Source: Oscillospiraceae bacterium (lineage in GTDB: Bacteria; Bacillota; Clostridia; Oscillospirales; Ruminococcaceae). Taken from it: a stretch of 64,000 bases of DNA. This document shows, piece after piece, positions 26,179 to 33,429 of the stretch. Each line of letters opens with the position of its first letter. The stretch's first letter is position 1. Below the pieces are notes generated by a model. That model saw only the letters and a program-made list of their open reading frames with translations. It searched no databases and was not told the DNA's origin. Position numbers and translations under genes: made by a program. The stretch spans positions 62,001-126,000 of the forward strand of contig JAQXHC010000041.1 of NCBI GenBank assembly GCA_029007035.1. The letters are read 5' to 3'.

Positions 26179-27570
26179 ATGAAAAATCCATTCAGAAAAA
26201 TTGTCGCGGCAGCTTTGTCGGCGGCAATGACCATGTCAGCTGTGGGTTCCCTCAATCTGCACGCTGAAGTGACGAAAAATCCGATAATCAGCCGAAACGT
26301 TCCCGCATATTCTGTCTCAAATCCGGCAACAGCAGGCGCAGCAAATGACGAGCATTATTTTTCATTCTGGTTCGGAACAGCTCCCGAATATCTTGCTTAT
26401 GACCTGTCGTCTGTTCCGGAGGAGCAGCGTAAACGTATCATGCTCGTCTGGTACAACACAAGCTCATATGACCAGATCGGGAATTACATTTCTAAAAATG
26501 CTGAGCCAAGCGACTATACTATTGAGGTCAATTCTGCGGAGGGCGGAGCTTTTCCCGAGGACGGCTGGGTTGTTGTCGATACGGTTACGGATAATACCCT
26601 CAGCTCACGTCAGCATCTTATCGATTTTGAGGGCTGCAACTGGGTGAGAATGAATATCTCTAAGGCAGACGGCAAAGAAGGCGGCTCGGTAAGCGTAAAT
26701 ATGGATATTCACAATGTGTCCGACGGAGTGAATGACAGCTGGATTTTCTTTGGCGATTCCATTACCGCAGGAGGTATGAACAACTGCTATGGTACGGGCT
26801 TTGCGACTTATGTAAATCAGCTTGACAGCCGTTACTTCCCGATTCAGGAAAACGGCGGCATCGGCGGTATTACAAGTACCGACGGCAGAAATAACATTGA
26901 CCGCTGGCTTTCGGTATATCCCGGAAAATACGTCAGCATTGCCTATGGAACAAATGACGCATGGGGCAATCAGACGGGCGCGGAAAAGTATTATGAGAAC
27001 ACGAAATACATGATTGACGCGGCAACTGCAGCAGGTAAAACCGTGGTTCTCCCGAAAATACCGTATTCCACCGAGACAGGGATAAACACATATCTTGATG
27101 AATATAATGCTATGATTGACAGGCTTTGGGAGGAATATCCGCAGATTGTTCAAGGACCTGATTTTGATGCATATTTCCGCGAGAATCCGGATATGCTCGG
27201 CGGAGACGGAGTACATCCGAGTTCCGATGGATACGATGCAATGAGAAAAATCTGGGCGGAGACGATGTATGAACGTGTTTATACTCAGTCTGTTCCCGAA
27301 ACGTCGGAAACAACCTCTGAATCCGGAGAAAAAGTACTCTATGGCGATGCAAATTTGGACGGTGAAATCAATGTAAACGACGTGGTTTCGGTAATGTGTT
27401 ATTCTGCCGCTCCGGAAACGATTCCTTTTTCTGAAGCGGAGCTTGAAGCAGCAGACGTCTATCTGCACGGCGACGGAGTAAACGGCAGTGATGCGGTGAC
27501 TATTCAGAAATATCTCGCAAAGATCGTACTGACGCTTCCCGAATCGTATAAAGGCAACGCTGAACAATAA
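26179..27570 (+). CDS. Cellulosomal SGNH/GDSL esterase with dockerin
   Basis: 463 residues with a signal peptide ending near LNLHA (about residue 30). Residues about 45-185 form a beta-sandwich-like N-terminal module. The SGNH hydrolase domain (about 188-375) has block I FFGDSITAGG (Ser194), the GGIGGIT region as block II, AYGTNDAW as block III and DGVHPSSDGY as block V (Asp343, His346). The dockerin at about 386-458 has loops GDANLDGEINVND and DVYLHGDGVNGSD. It probably removes acetyl or feruloyl groups from plant polysaccharide, but the substrate is not readable. SD AAGGAG precedes ATG 26179. No promoter was seen, so it may be read from the rodA-tcdA transcript. Confidence 0.85.
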   Translation: MKNPFRKIVAAALSAAMTMSAVGSLNLHAEVTKNPIISRNVPAYSVSNPATAGAANDEHYFSFWFGTAPEYLAYDLSSVPEEQRKRIMLVWYNTSSYDQIGNYISKNAEPSDYTIEVNSAEGGAFPEDGWVVVDTVTDNTLSSRQHLIDFEGCNWVRMNISKADGKEGGSVSVNMDIHNVSDGVNDSWIFFGDSITAGGMNNCYGTGFATYVNQLDSRYFPIQENGGIGGITSTDGRNNIDRWLSVYPGKYVSIAYGTNDAWGNQTGAEKYYENTKYMIDAATAAGKTVVLPKIPYSTETGINTYLDEYNAMIDRLWEEYPQIVQGPDFDAYFRENPDMLGGDGVHPSSDGYDAMRKIWAETMYERVYTQSVPETSETTSESGEKVLYGDANLDGEINVNDVVSVMCYSAAPETIPFSEAELEAADVYLHGDGVNGSDAVTIQKYLAKIVLTLPESYKGNAEQ

Positions 27571-27686
27571 GCGGCTGCTGTTCTGATGAGAAAACGGATT
27601 TAAGATTTTCCGTCATATCACACAAAATCTGACTGTGTGTCTTAATTGCAAAACCTTATAAATATGCAGTGAATTTTTCAATAGAA

Positions 27687-27724
27687 CAAAAAATCGGGCA
27701 GCCGTAAAATCCACGGCTGCCCGA
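27687..27724 (-). terminator. Rho-independent terminator of the GH5 gene
   Basis: A 12-bp perfect stem, TCGGGCAGCCGT (27694-27705) with ACGGCTGCCCGA (27713-27724), followed on the minus strand by TTTTTT. Confidence 0.85.
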
Positions 27725-27734
27725 AAGCTTTTTA

Positions 27735-29576
27735 TTACGATTCCGGGAGATCTGAAAGAATCTTGGCAAGATATTTCTGGACAGAAACCGCATCGCTGGC
27801 ATTAACGCCGTCTCCCCGGCGGAAAACATCGGCATTGTTTATCTGCTCGGTACTGATCTGATTATTTGATGGGTCTGCGGCATAACACATTATTACAACA
27901 ACATCGTTGATAGTTACGCTTCCGCTGAGGTCAGCGTCGCCGTATACTACATCATCGTCAGGTATATCCGTTGTGGGAACAGTTGTATTAACGGGTTTTT
28001 CGGTAGTCTCGGTCGGTTTATCTGTTACAGGCTGAGACGTAGTTGGCTTAGGTCCATCGCTCTTTGTGCCTCCGTCGAGGTTGCTTCCCTCTGTTGACGC
28101 ATAGTTGGTGTAGTAATCACTGAGCGAAATGCCTGTGTCGTTTACTCCGAGAGGGATCTGATGGTCAAGACCGATAAATTTGCCGGTTGTCTGAGTCTGC
28201 CAGAGAGATTCTTCAAACATTGCATATTTCTCTTCATCCCATGAAAGAAAGTCATAACTGAGAAGTCCGGCTGTATCACCTGAGTTGGGGTTAAGGCACC
28301 AGAATGTATGATTGATATGATTTTCAATCATATAGTCGCGGAGCAGTTCCATCCACTTCTGATTCTTTCCGCCGTCCATATGACCGCCCCACTCTCCGAT
28401 GAGAAGAGGAGCGATTTCCTCTTTGTTAATATATGCCCATGTATCATACCAGTAATCATCAAGGAGAGTCTGAGTTGTGAAATCCTTGTCAAACCATGTC
28501 TGATTATAAACGGACGGACCGTAGTCATGGGGAGAATAAACAATTTGACTTGTGCCTGAATCGGGAATTACGGGATAATCTCTTACACCTCTGAGGTTAC
28601 CGCCCCACCATGCACCGTACCATGGGGATGTGTCCGCAGGAGCTTCCCATATATCGGGCGTGTCATAGGTGTAGCCTTTATCTGTTTTTGGGTACTGTTC
28701 AACGCCTTCGATAAAGATAAGTGCGTTCGGATTTACTTCAAGAATAGCGTTTGCACATTTTGTGGAAGCATATGCCCAGTTATTTTCATCGGTTGAACCG
28801 TCCCACTTGGCGATAGTGTCGGGACATGATGTTCCGCTGTATCCTCTTTTGCCGTGAGGCTCATTTTTAAGGTCGTATCCGATAAGAGTATCGTCGTTTT
28901 TATATTTGTCTGCAAGCCAGACAAGGGTTTCGATCCAGAGGTCGCTTGATATACCTGCCTTACCGTACCAAAGCTCATAGTCATGACCGGAATTGTTTGC
29001 ATCGGGACTGTGAATGTCAATAAAAGCCTTAATTCCGTATTTTTTGCATTTGCCGATTATTATGTCAAAAATTTCCATGCTGTTTTTCAGGGTTTTTCCA
29101 TCCGAAAGAACGAAATCCCTGTTAATATCTCCATAGCTTCCTGCCGGAGTAATAGTTCCGTCCTCGCCGACTTCGTCAACGGGCGGCTGATAGGACGCCT
29201 GAACGCTGCTCACCTCGTTAGGAGAGCCTTCCATCCATGAAAGAAGAAGCTCGGATGAAATAGGGAAGCGGATAACGTTAATGCCTCTGTCGGCACAGTT
29301 GGAAAGGAATGCGTCGCAGTCGGCAGCATATAGTCCGTGTGCACAGTTTTCAGAGCAGTTGAAGCCAAACCAGTTGGCACCGGTGAGCCATACTTCGTTT
29401 CCGTCTTTGTCATAGAGACGGCTTCCTTCAGCATGAAGCCAGTCGTCGTTGGTGTCATCAGCAGCGGCAGAAATAATATTTCCGCCGTCGGCAGCCGTCA
29501 TTACAGAAGCCGCGCCTGTGAGAGAAAGCGCAGCCACCGAAACAACGGCGGCAATTCCTTTGATAAATTTTTTCAT
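27735..29576 (-). CDS. Cellulosomal GH5 endoglucanase-like enzyme with dockerin
   Basis: 613 residues from ATG 29576, which has SD GAGGGG; a longer in-frame reading to 29642 lacks an SD. Signal peptide at about 1-38. The GH5 domain spans about 45-470: RLYDKDGNEVWLTGANWFGFN, then YDLKNEPHG with acid/base Glu239, SPHDYGPS, and nucleophile Glu395 in LLIGEWGG. A Thr/Pro linker follows, then a dockerin at about 543-613 with loops GDADLSGSVTIND and DVFRRGDGVNASD. It should cleave beta-1,4-glucan or a related backbone; the subfamily is uncertain. It is convergent with the SGNH gene and transcribed alone from a strong promoter through a long leader. Confidence 0.9.
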   Translation of the reverse strand: MKKFIKGIAAVVSVAALSLTGAASVMTAADGGNIISAAADDTNDDWLHAEGSRLYDKDGNEVWLTGANWFGFNCSENCAHGLYAADCDAFLSNCADRGINVIRFPISSELLLSWMEGSPNEVSSVQASYQPPVDEVGEDGTITPAGSYGDINRDFVLSDGKTLKNSMEIFDIIIGKCKKYGIKAFIDIHSPDANNSGHDYELWYGKAGISSDLWIETLVWLADKYKNDDTLIGYDLKNEPHGKRGYSGTSCPDTIAKWDGSTDENNWAYASTKCANAILEVNPNALIFIEGVEQYPKTDKGYTYDTPDIWEAPADTSPWYGAWWGGNLRGVRDYPVIPDSGTSQIVYSPHDYGPSVYNQTWFDKDFTTQTLLDDYWYDTWAYINKEEIAPLLIGEWGGHMDGGKNQKWMELLRDYMIENHINHTFWCLNPNSGDTAGLLSYDFLSWDEEKYAMFEESLWQTQTTGKFIGLDHQIPLGVNDTGISLSDYYTNYASTEGSNLDGGTKSDGPKPTTSQPVTDKPTETTEKPVNTTVPTTDIPDDDVVYGDADLSGSVTINDVVVIMCYAADPSNNQISTEQINNADVFRRGDGVNASDAVSVQKYLAKILSDLPES

Positions 29577-29753
29577 TATTATTTCCCCTCTCAAGATACA
29601 GAAATAAATCGGATTTTCGTGCAAACAGTGCAGGAATTGCACGAATAATACAACATCGCAGAGTATGTGCGATATCCTTTCGCCGCGTCCGTTTCAGCAG
29701 AAATATGCCTTGCAACCGGAGCGTTAAGAGGTACCGGACAAGCTCTTACAGCT
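29577..29753 (-). other. Long structured 5' leader of the GH5 gene
   Basis: About 175 bases lie between the expected transcription start and the ATG. On the minus strand it holds at least two hairpins: ATCGCA...TGCGAT near 29660 and CGTGCAA...TTGCACG near 29630. No known riboswitch core was recognised. This and the patatin promoter account for the 355-bp gap here. Confidence 0.4.
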
Positions 29754-29759
29754 TATTTT

Positions 29760-29788
29760 ATTTTACCATAAACACAAAAAAATGTCAA
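29760..29788 (-). promoter_or_regulatory. Strong sigma-A promoter of the GH5 gene
   Basis: Minus strand: TTGACA (29788-29783), a 17-bp spacer and TAAAAT (29765-29760), preceded by TGG (extended -10). Confidence 0.85.
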
Positions 29789-29870
29789 TAGTTAAATTAA
29801 CTTTGGGCATAGCTGACAATATTTTAGGAGATGATATTCAGTGATTCTTTAATAATTGAGATATTCCGAG

Positions 29871-29899
29871 TTGCATTTTAAATAAAAATGTGTTAAAAT
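29871..29899 (+). promoter_or_regulatory. Promoter of the patatin gene
   Basis: TTGCAT at 29871-29876, a 17-bp spacer and TAAAAT at 29894-29899, preceded by TGT. Confidence 0.65.
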
Positions 29900-29931
29900 A
29901 AGTGTATTATAAATTTCGGAGATGATTGAAT

Positions 29932-30777
29932 ATGAAAACCTGTCTTGTTCTTGAAGGAGGAGCAATGCGCGGAATTTACGGAGCGGGAGTAACCGACGCG
30001 CTGCTTGATTGTGATGTAAAATTTGATGCCGTAATCGGAGTGTCTGCCGGGGCGATACACGGAGCAACCTTTGTTGCGGGTCAGCGCGGGCGCAATATCC
30101 GCTACTCCAGAAAATACTGCGCGGACAAGCGCTTCATGAGCGTATACTCGCTTATTACTACCGGCAGCCTTGTAGGCGAGCAGTTCTGCTATCATGACAT
30201 ACCCGATAACCTTGACCCGTTCGATTACGAGGCTTTCAGGACATCAAAAACCGATTTTTACTGTGTATGCACCGACATTGAAAAAGGAAGTCCCGTTTAT
30301 ATGAAATGCAGCGATCTGCGCATTCAAATGGACTGTCTCCTCGCTTCTGCTTCAATGCCGATGGTATCGAGGATCGTGGAAACGTGCGGCAGAAAGCTCC
30401 TCGACGGCGGAATAACCGACAGCATTCCGATCAGAGCGGCTATGAAGCTCGGTTTTGACAGGATAGTCGCAGTCAGTACGCGTCACAGGGGATATATAAA
30501 AAAGCCTGAGATCAGCGTACCTGCACATATAATGTATGGAAAAAAATATCCCTCCCTTGTTCGTGCAATGGAATGCCGTCATCTGATGTATAATCGCCAG
30601 CTGAGCGATGCTGAGTCATTAGCGGCAGATGGTAAAATAATTCTTATTCAGCCGAGCAGAAAAGTCAAAATCAGCCGAACAGAGAAAAATCCCGATACCA
30701 TATATGAGATGTATCTGCTCGGAAAGCATGACGCAGAGACAGCTATGGAAGACGTCATCCGCTTTATCGGAGAGTAA
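29932..30777 (+). CDS. Patatin-like phospholipase (RssA/YlbK type)
   Basis: 281 residues from ATG 29932 with SD GGAGAT eight bases upstream. The N-terminus LVLEGGAMRGIYGAGV gives the oxyanion-hole motif GGxxRG; GVSAG holds the nucleophile Ser38; LLDGGITDSIP gives the catalytic Asp158 in a DGG motif. There is no signal peptide, so a cytosolic lipid hydrolase is expected. Close bacterial homologues are of uncertain substrate. The gene is monocistronic, with its own promoter, and the rimP operon promoter starts only 33 bp after its stop. Confidence 0.9.
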   Translation: MKTCLVLEGGAMRGIYGAGVTDALLDCDVKFDAVIGVSAGAIHGATFVAGQRGRNIRYSRKYCADKRFMSVYSLITTGSLVGEQFCYHDIPDNLDPFDYEAFRTSKTDFYCVCTDIEKGSPVYMKCSDLRIQMDCLLASASMPMVSRIVETCGRKLLDGGITDSIPIRAAMKLGFDRIVAVSTRHRGYIKKPEISVPAHIMYGKKYPSLVRAMECRHLMYNRQLSDAESLAADGKIILIQPSRKVKISRTEKNPDTIYEMYLLGKHDAETAMEDVIRFIGE

Positions 30778-30810
30778 ATCGAAAAAAATTGAAAAAATAT
30801 CGGAAAACAC

Positions 30811-30840
30811 TTGACTTTTTATGTAAAAGAGTGGTATAAT
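30811..30840 (+). promoter_or_regulatory. Promoter of the rimP-nusA-infB operon
   Basis: TTGACT at 30811-30816, an 18-bp spacer and TATAAT at 30835-30840. The expected start near 30847 gives a leader of about 95 bases. Confidence 0.8.
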
Positions 30841-30863
30841 ATTAAATGATGATAGTTTATGCT

Positions 30864-30893
30864 AAAGACCGGAAACCTCCGGTCTTTCGTTTG
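30864..30893 (+). promoter_or_regulatory. Terminator-like hairpin in the rimP-nusA leader (putative attenuator)
   Basis: AAAGACCGGA (30864-30873) pairs perfectly with TCCGGTCTTT (30878-30887) around loop AACC, followed by CGTTTG. It begins only about 17 bases after the expected transcription start, inside the leader of an operon that encodes the termination factor NusA. Confidence 0.55.
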
Positions 30894-30941
30894 TATATAG
30901 GCTATTGCATTTTTTCATCGAAAGGAGACCGTTGCGAATAT

Positions 30942-31415
30942 ATGAAATTCAAAAAATTCGGAGGTACGGAACAGCGTGTCTATGACCTTGTTAAGCCGAT
31001 TACCGACGAGCTTGGCTACTTCCTGTGGGATGTATCATACGTCAAGGAAGGGGCAATGTGGTATCTGAGGGTTTTCATCGACTGCGACGAGGGAATAACC
31101 ATTGACGACTGCGAAACAGCTACCCGTCCAATAAGCGATGCTCTTGATGCCGCCGACCCTATTTCTCAGAGCTATATGCTTGAGGTCGGTTCTGCGGGAC
31201 TTGAGCGTGAGCTTGTCAAGGAGGAACACTTTGAGGTCTGTACTGGCGACGAGGTGAGAATCCGCTTCATCAGAAGTATTGACGGCGAAAAGGAGGTGCG
31301 CGGTCTGCTTCGCGGCGCGGATAAGAACGGCGTTACAATTGCGCTGAACGACGAAACGGAAAAGACATATCAGCTTTCGGATATATCATACGTAAAGCTT
31401 TATTTGGAAATATAA
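30942..31415 (+). CDS. rimP: Ribosome maturation factor RimP
   Basis: 157 residues, normal length. It shows the RimP pattern VYDLVKPITDELGYFLWDVSYVKEGAMWYLRVFID, then LEVGSAGLERELVKEEHFEVCTGDEVRIR and a C-terminal SH3-like domain (VTIALNDETEKTYQLSDISYVKL). It helps mature the 30S subunit. ATG 30942 is chosen because the protein then begins as the family does; SD AAAGGAGA is 13 bases away, rather far. The frame is open upstream to the promoter, but no SD supports an earlier start. It is first in the rimP-nusA-ylxR-ylxQ-infB operon. Confidence 0.92.
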   Translation: MKFKKFGGTEQRVYDLVKPITDELGYFLWDVSYVKEGAMWYLRVFIDCDEGITIDDCETATRPISDALDAADPISQSYMLEVGSAGLERELVKEEHFEVCTGDEVRIRFIRSIDGEKEVRGLLRGADKNGVTIALNDETEKTYQLSDISYVKLYLEI

Positions 31416-31475
31416 AGGCAGAGCCGCGCAGTTATTATGCGGCGATGCCGAACAGAATCGGAGGAATTAACAGAA

Positions 31476-32765
31476 ATGGCAAGAAAAAGAACCGAAAAGG
31501 CTCCCGAAACAGGCAACAGCAGCTTCTTTGAGGCACTCGCGTCACTGGGAGAGGAAAACAGCGTTGAAACAGAGATTCTTATCGAAAAGGTAAAATCGGC
31601 AATGCTCAAGGCTGCAAGAAAAGCATATCCCCACAGCGAGGATAATATCCGCGTTGAGATCGACCCGTCTGAGAAAAAATTCGAGATGTTCATCGAGCAG
31701 GAAGTAATCGACGATTATCCTATCGATGACAATGAGGTAAATATCGATGTTGCAAGAACTATCGACCCCAATGCCTATGTAGGCGGAAAGATACTTAAAC
31801 AGATCGACATTTCGAAATTCGGAAGAATGGCTGCCCTTTCAGCCAAGCAGTCGATAAAAGGTGATCTCCGTGAAATCAACCGCGAGCAGATGCTTTCACG
31901 TTTCGAGTCAAAGGAGCATGAGTGCATTACCGCTAAGGTCTCACAGGTGGAGCCGGGCAGAGGTACTGTTACGGTAATCTACGACGGCACTGAGCTTTAT
32001 CTTTTCCGCAACGAGCAGATTCCCGGCGAGGAGCTTGAAGAGGGCAAGTCCGTAAAGGTTTACGTAACTGGTATAACAAATAAGAACAAAAAGCCGATCG
32101 TGAAGATTTCGCGTACACACAAAGACCTTGTAAAGCGTCTTTTCGAGCTTGAAGTTCCGGAAATCTACGACGGAACGGTCGAGGTCAAATCAATTTCCCG
32201 TGAAGCAGGCTCAAGAACAAAGATTGCCGTATGGTCGAAAGACCCGAATGTTGATGCAGTCGGTTCGTGTATCGGAGCAAAGCGTTCGAGAATTTCGGCT
32301 GTGGTAAACGAGCTGAACGGCGAGAAAATAGATATTATTCCATATAGCGAAGTTCCCGAGGAGTTTATCGCCCGTGCGCTTGCTCCGGCAGAGGTGCTTA
32401 AAACAGTGGTTACATCATATGAGGAAAAGAGCTGCACGGTTATCGTTCCGAATAATCAGCTTTCACTTGCAATCGGAAACAAGGGTCAGAATGCAAAGCT
32501 CGCCGCAAAGCTTACAGGCTTTAAAATCGACATCAAGCCGCAGTTTGATTCTGTCACAGGCGAAGAAGCTCCCGAGATGAGTCCTGATTTCAAGGTGCCG
32601 GAAAAGCCTGTTTTTGATGAAGCGATGATGCCCGGTGATATGGATGCCGCTCTTGTTGAGGAGGAGAATCCGGAATCTGCCGAAGAAATAATGACAGAAA
32701 CCGGTCAGGATGCTCAGACTGCGGATGAGGAAACTTTCGCAGGTACTGTTGAAGACGGTGAATGA
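31476..32765 (+). CDS. nusA: Transcription termination/antitermination factor NusA
   Basis: 429 residues from ATG 31476 with SD CGGAGGA. Domains in order: the N-terminal RNA polymerase-binding domain (FFEALASLGEENSVETEILIEKVKSAM), S1 (AKVSQVEPGRGTVTVIYDG), KH1 (IKVSRTHKDLVKRLFELEVPEIYDG-like) and KH2 (NNQLSLAIGNKGQNAKLAAKLTG), then an acidic C-terminal tail (about 385-429). The tail replaces the longer proteobacterial repeats. NusA modulates pausing and termination. Its stop overlaps the ATG of ylxR in ATGA, so translation is coupled. Confidence 0.95.
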   Translation: MARKRTEKAPETGNSSFFEALASLGEENSVETEILIEKVKSAMLKAARKAYPHSEDNIRVEIDPSEKKFEMFIEQEVIDDYPIDDNEVNIDVARTIDPNAYVGGKILKQIDISKFGRMAALSAKQSIKGDLREINREQMLSRFESKEHECITAKVSQVEPGRGTVTVIYDGTELYLFRNEQIPGEELEEGKSVKVYVTGITNKNKKPIVKISRTHKDLVKRLFELEVPEIYDGTVEVKSISREAGSRTKIAVWSKDPNVDAVGSCIGAKRSRISAVVNELNGEKIDIIPYSEVPEEFIARALAPAEVLKTVVTSYEEKSCTVIVPNNQLSLAIGNKGQNAKLAAKLTGFKIDIKPQFDSVTGEEAPEMSPDFKVPEKPVFDEAMMPGDMDAALVEEENPESAEEIMTETGQDAQTADEETFAGTVEDGE

Positions 32766-33046
32766 TTATGAAACCAAAAAAAATTCCAATGAGAATGTGT
32801 CTCGGCTGCGGCGAGATGAAGCCGAAGAAAGAGCTTATCAGAATCGTTAAATCAGCCGAGGGTGATATCAGCCTTGATTTCACCGGTAAAAAGAACGGCA
32901 GAGGCGCGTATATATGCCGCAGCTGTGAGTGCTTTGAAAAGGCTCGTAAGGCGAGACGTCTTGAAAAAACTTTTTCGTGCAGAATCGACGAAAGCATTTA
33001 CGAGGTGATGGCTGATGAACTCAGAGCAGACAAAGAAAACGGCTAA
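32762..33046 (+). CDS. rnpM: YlxR/RnpM family RNA-binding protein
   Basis: 94 residues. It shows the DUF448 signature IPMRMCLGCGEMKPKKELIRIV, then GRGAYICRSCECFEKARKARRLEK, with paired cysteines. Bacillus homologues bind RNase P RNA and modulate it. The first ATG (32762) overlaps the nusA stop; a second ATG at 32768 is equally possible. The 3' end overlaps the next gene by 32 bases in another frame, showing tight coupling in the operon. Confidence 0.9.
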   Translation: MIMKPKKIPMRMCLGCGEMKPKKELIRIVKSAEGDISLDFTGKKNGRGAYICRSCECFEKARKARRLEKTFSCRIDESIYEVMADELRADKENG

Positions 33047-33335
33047 TCTGCTTACGGTCTGTATTAAAGCAGGAAAAACCGTTCTTGGTTTTGATGCGGC
33101 TGTCGAGGCTGTTAAAAGCAAAAATGCGTATTGTGTTCTTACTGCCGGCGACATATCGGAAAAAACTCTGAAGGAAGCAGCGTTTTTCTGCGGAAAATCC
33201 GGAATACCGGTTATCCGGACGGGTATTTCAAAATCAGAAATGTCTGTGTATACCGGAAGAACAACCGCAGTTATCGCCGTGTGTGACAAGGGTTTTGCAG
33301 ACGGCTTCAAAAAAATCGCGGATGCAGAAAAGTAA
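33015..33335 (+). CDS. ylxQ: YlxQ, L7Ae-family RNA-binding protein
   Basis: 106 residues. It shows the L7Ae/L30e fold pattern: KTANLLTVCIKAGKTVLGFDAAVEAVKSKNAYCVLTAGDISEKT, IPVIRTGISKSEM and TAVIAVCDKGFADG. These proteins bind kink-turn RNA; YlxQ sits between ylxR and infB in most Firmicutes. ATG 33015 is inside ylxR, with SD GAGGTGATGG nearby. The 94-bp gap to infB holds two small hairpins (CGGTG-AAT-CACCG and TTCCGGA...TCCGGAA). Confidence 0.9.
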   Translation: MNSEQTKKTANLLTVCIKAGKTVLGFDAAVEAVKSKNAYCVLTAGDISEKTLKEAAFFCGKSGIPVIRTGISKSEMSVYTGRTTAVIAVCDKGFADGFKKIADAEK

Positions 33336-33429
33336 GCGGTGAATCACCGTATATATAAATAATGTATGACATATGTTTCCGGAAAAGCTCCGGAAGCTGA
33401 TAGAAATGAATCGGAGGTAATTCAGGCCT

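Noticed and set aside
26605-27567. 320-codon open frame opposite the SGNH esterase
   Set aside because: Antisense to a clear secreted enzyme with all catalytic blocks; no SD or recognisable protein.
29577-29753. Cyclic-di-GMP or other known riboswitch in the GH5 leader
   Set aside because: Some GGACGC-like bases occur, but the required conserved core is missing.
30846-30941. N-terminal extension of RimP from ATG 30846
   Set aside because: That ATG sits at the expected transcription start without SD, and the added residues are not found in the family's usual N-terminus.
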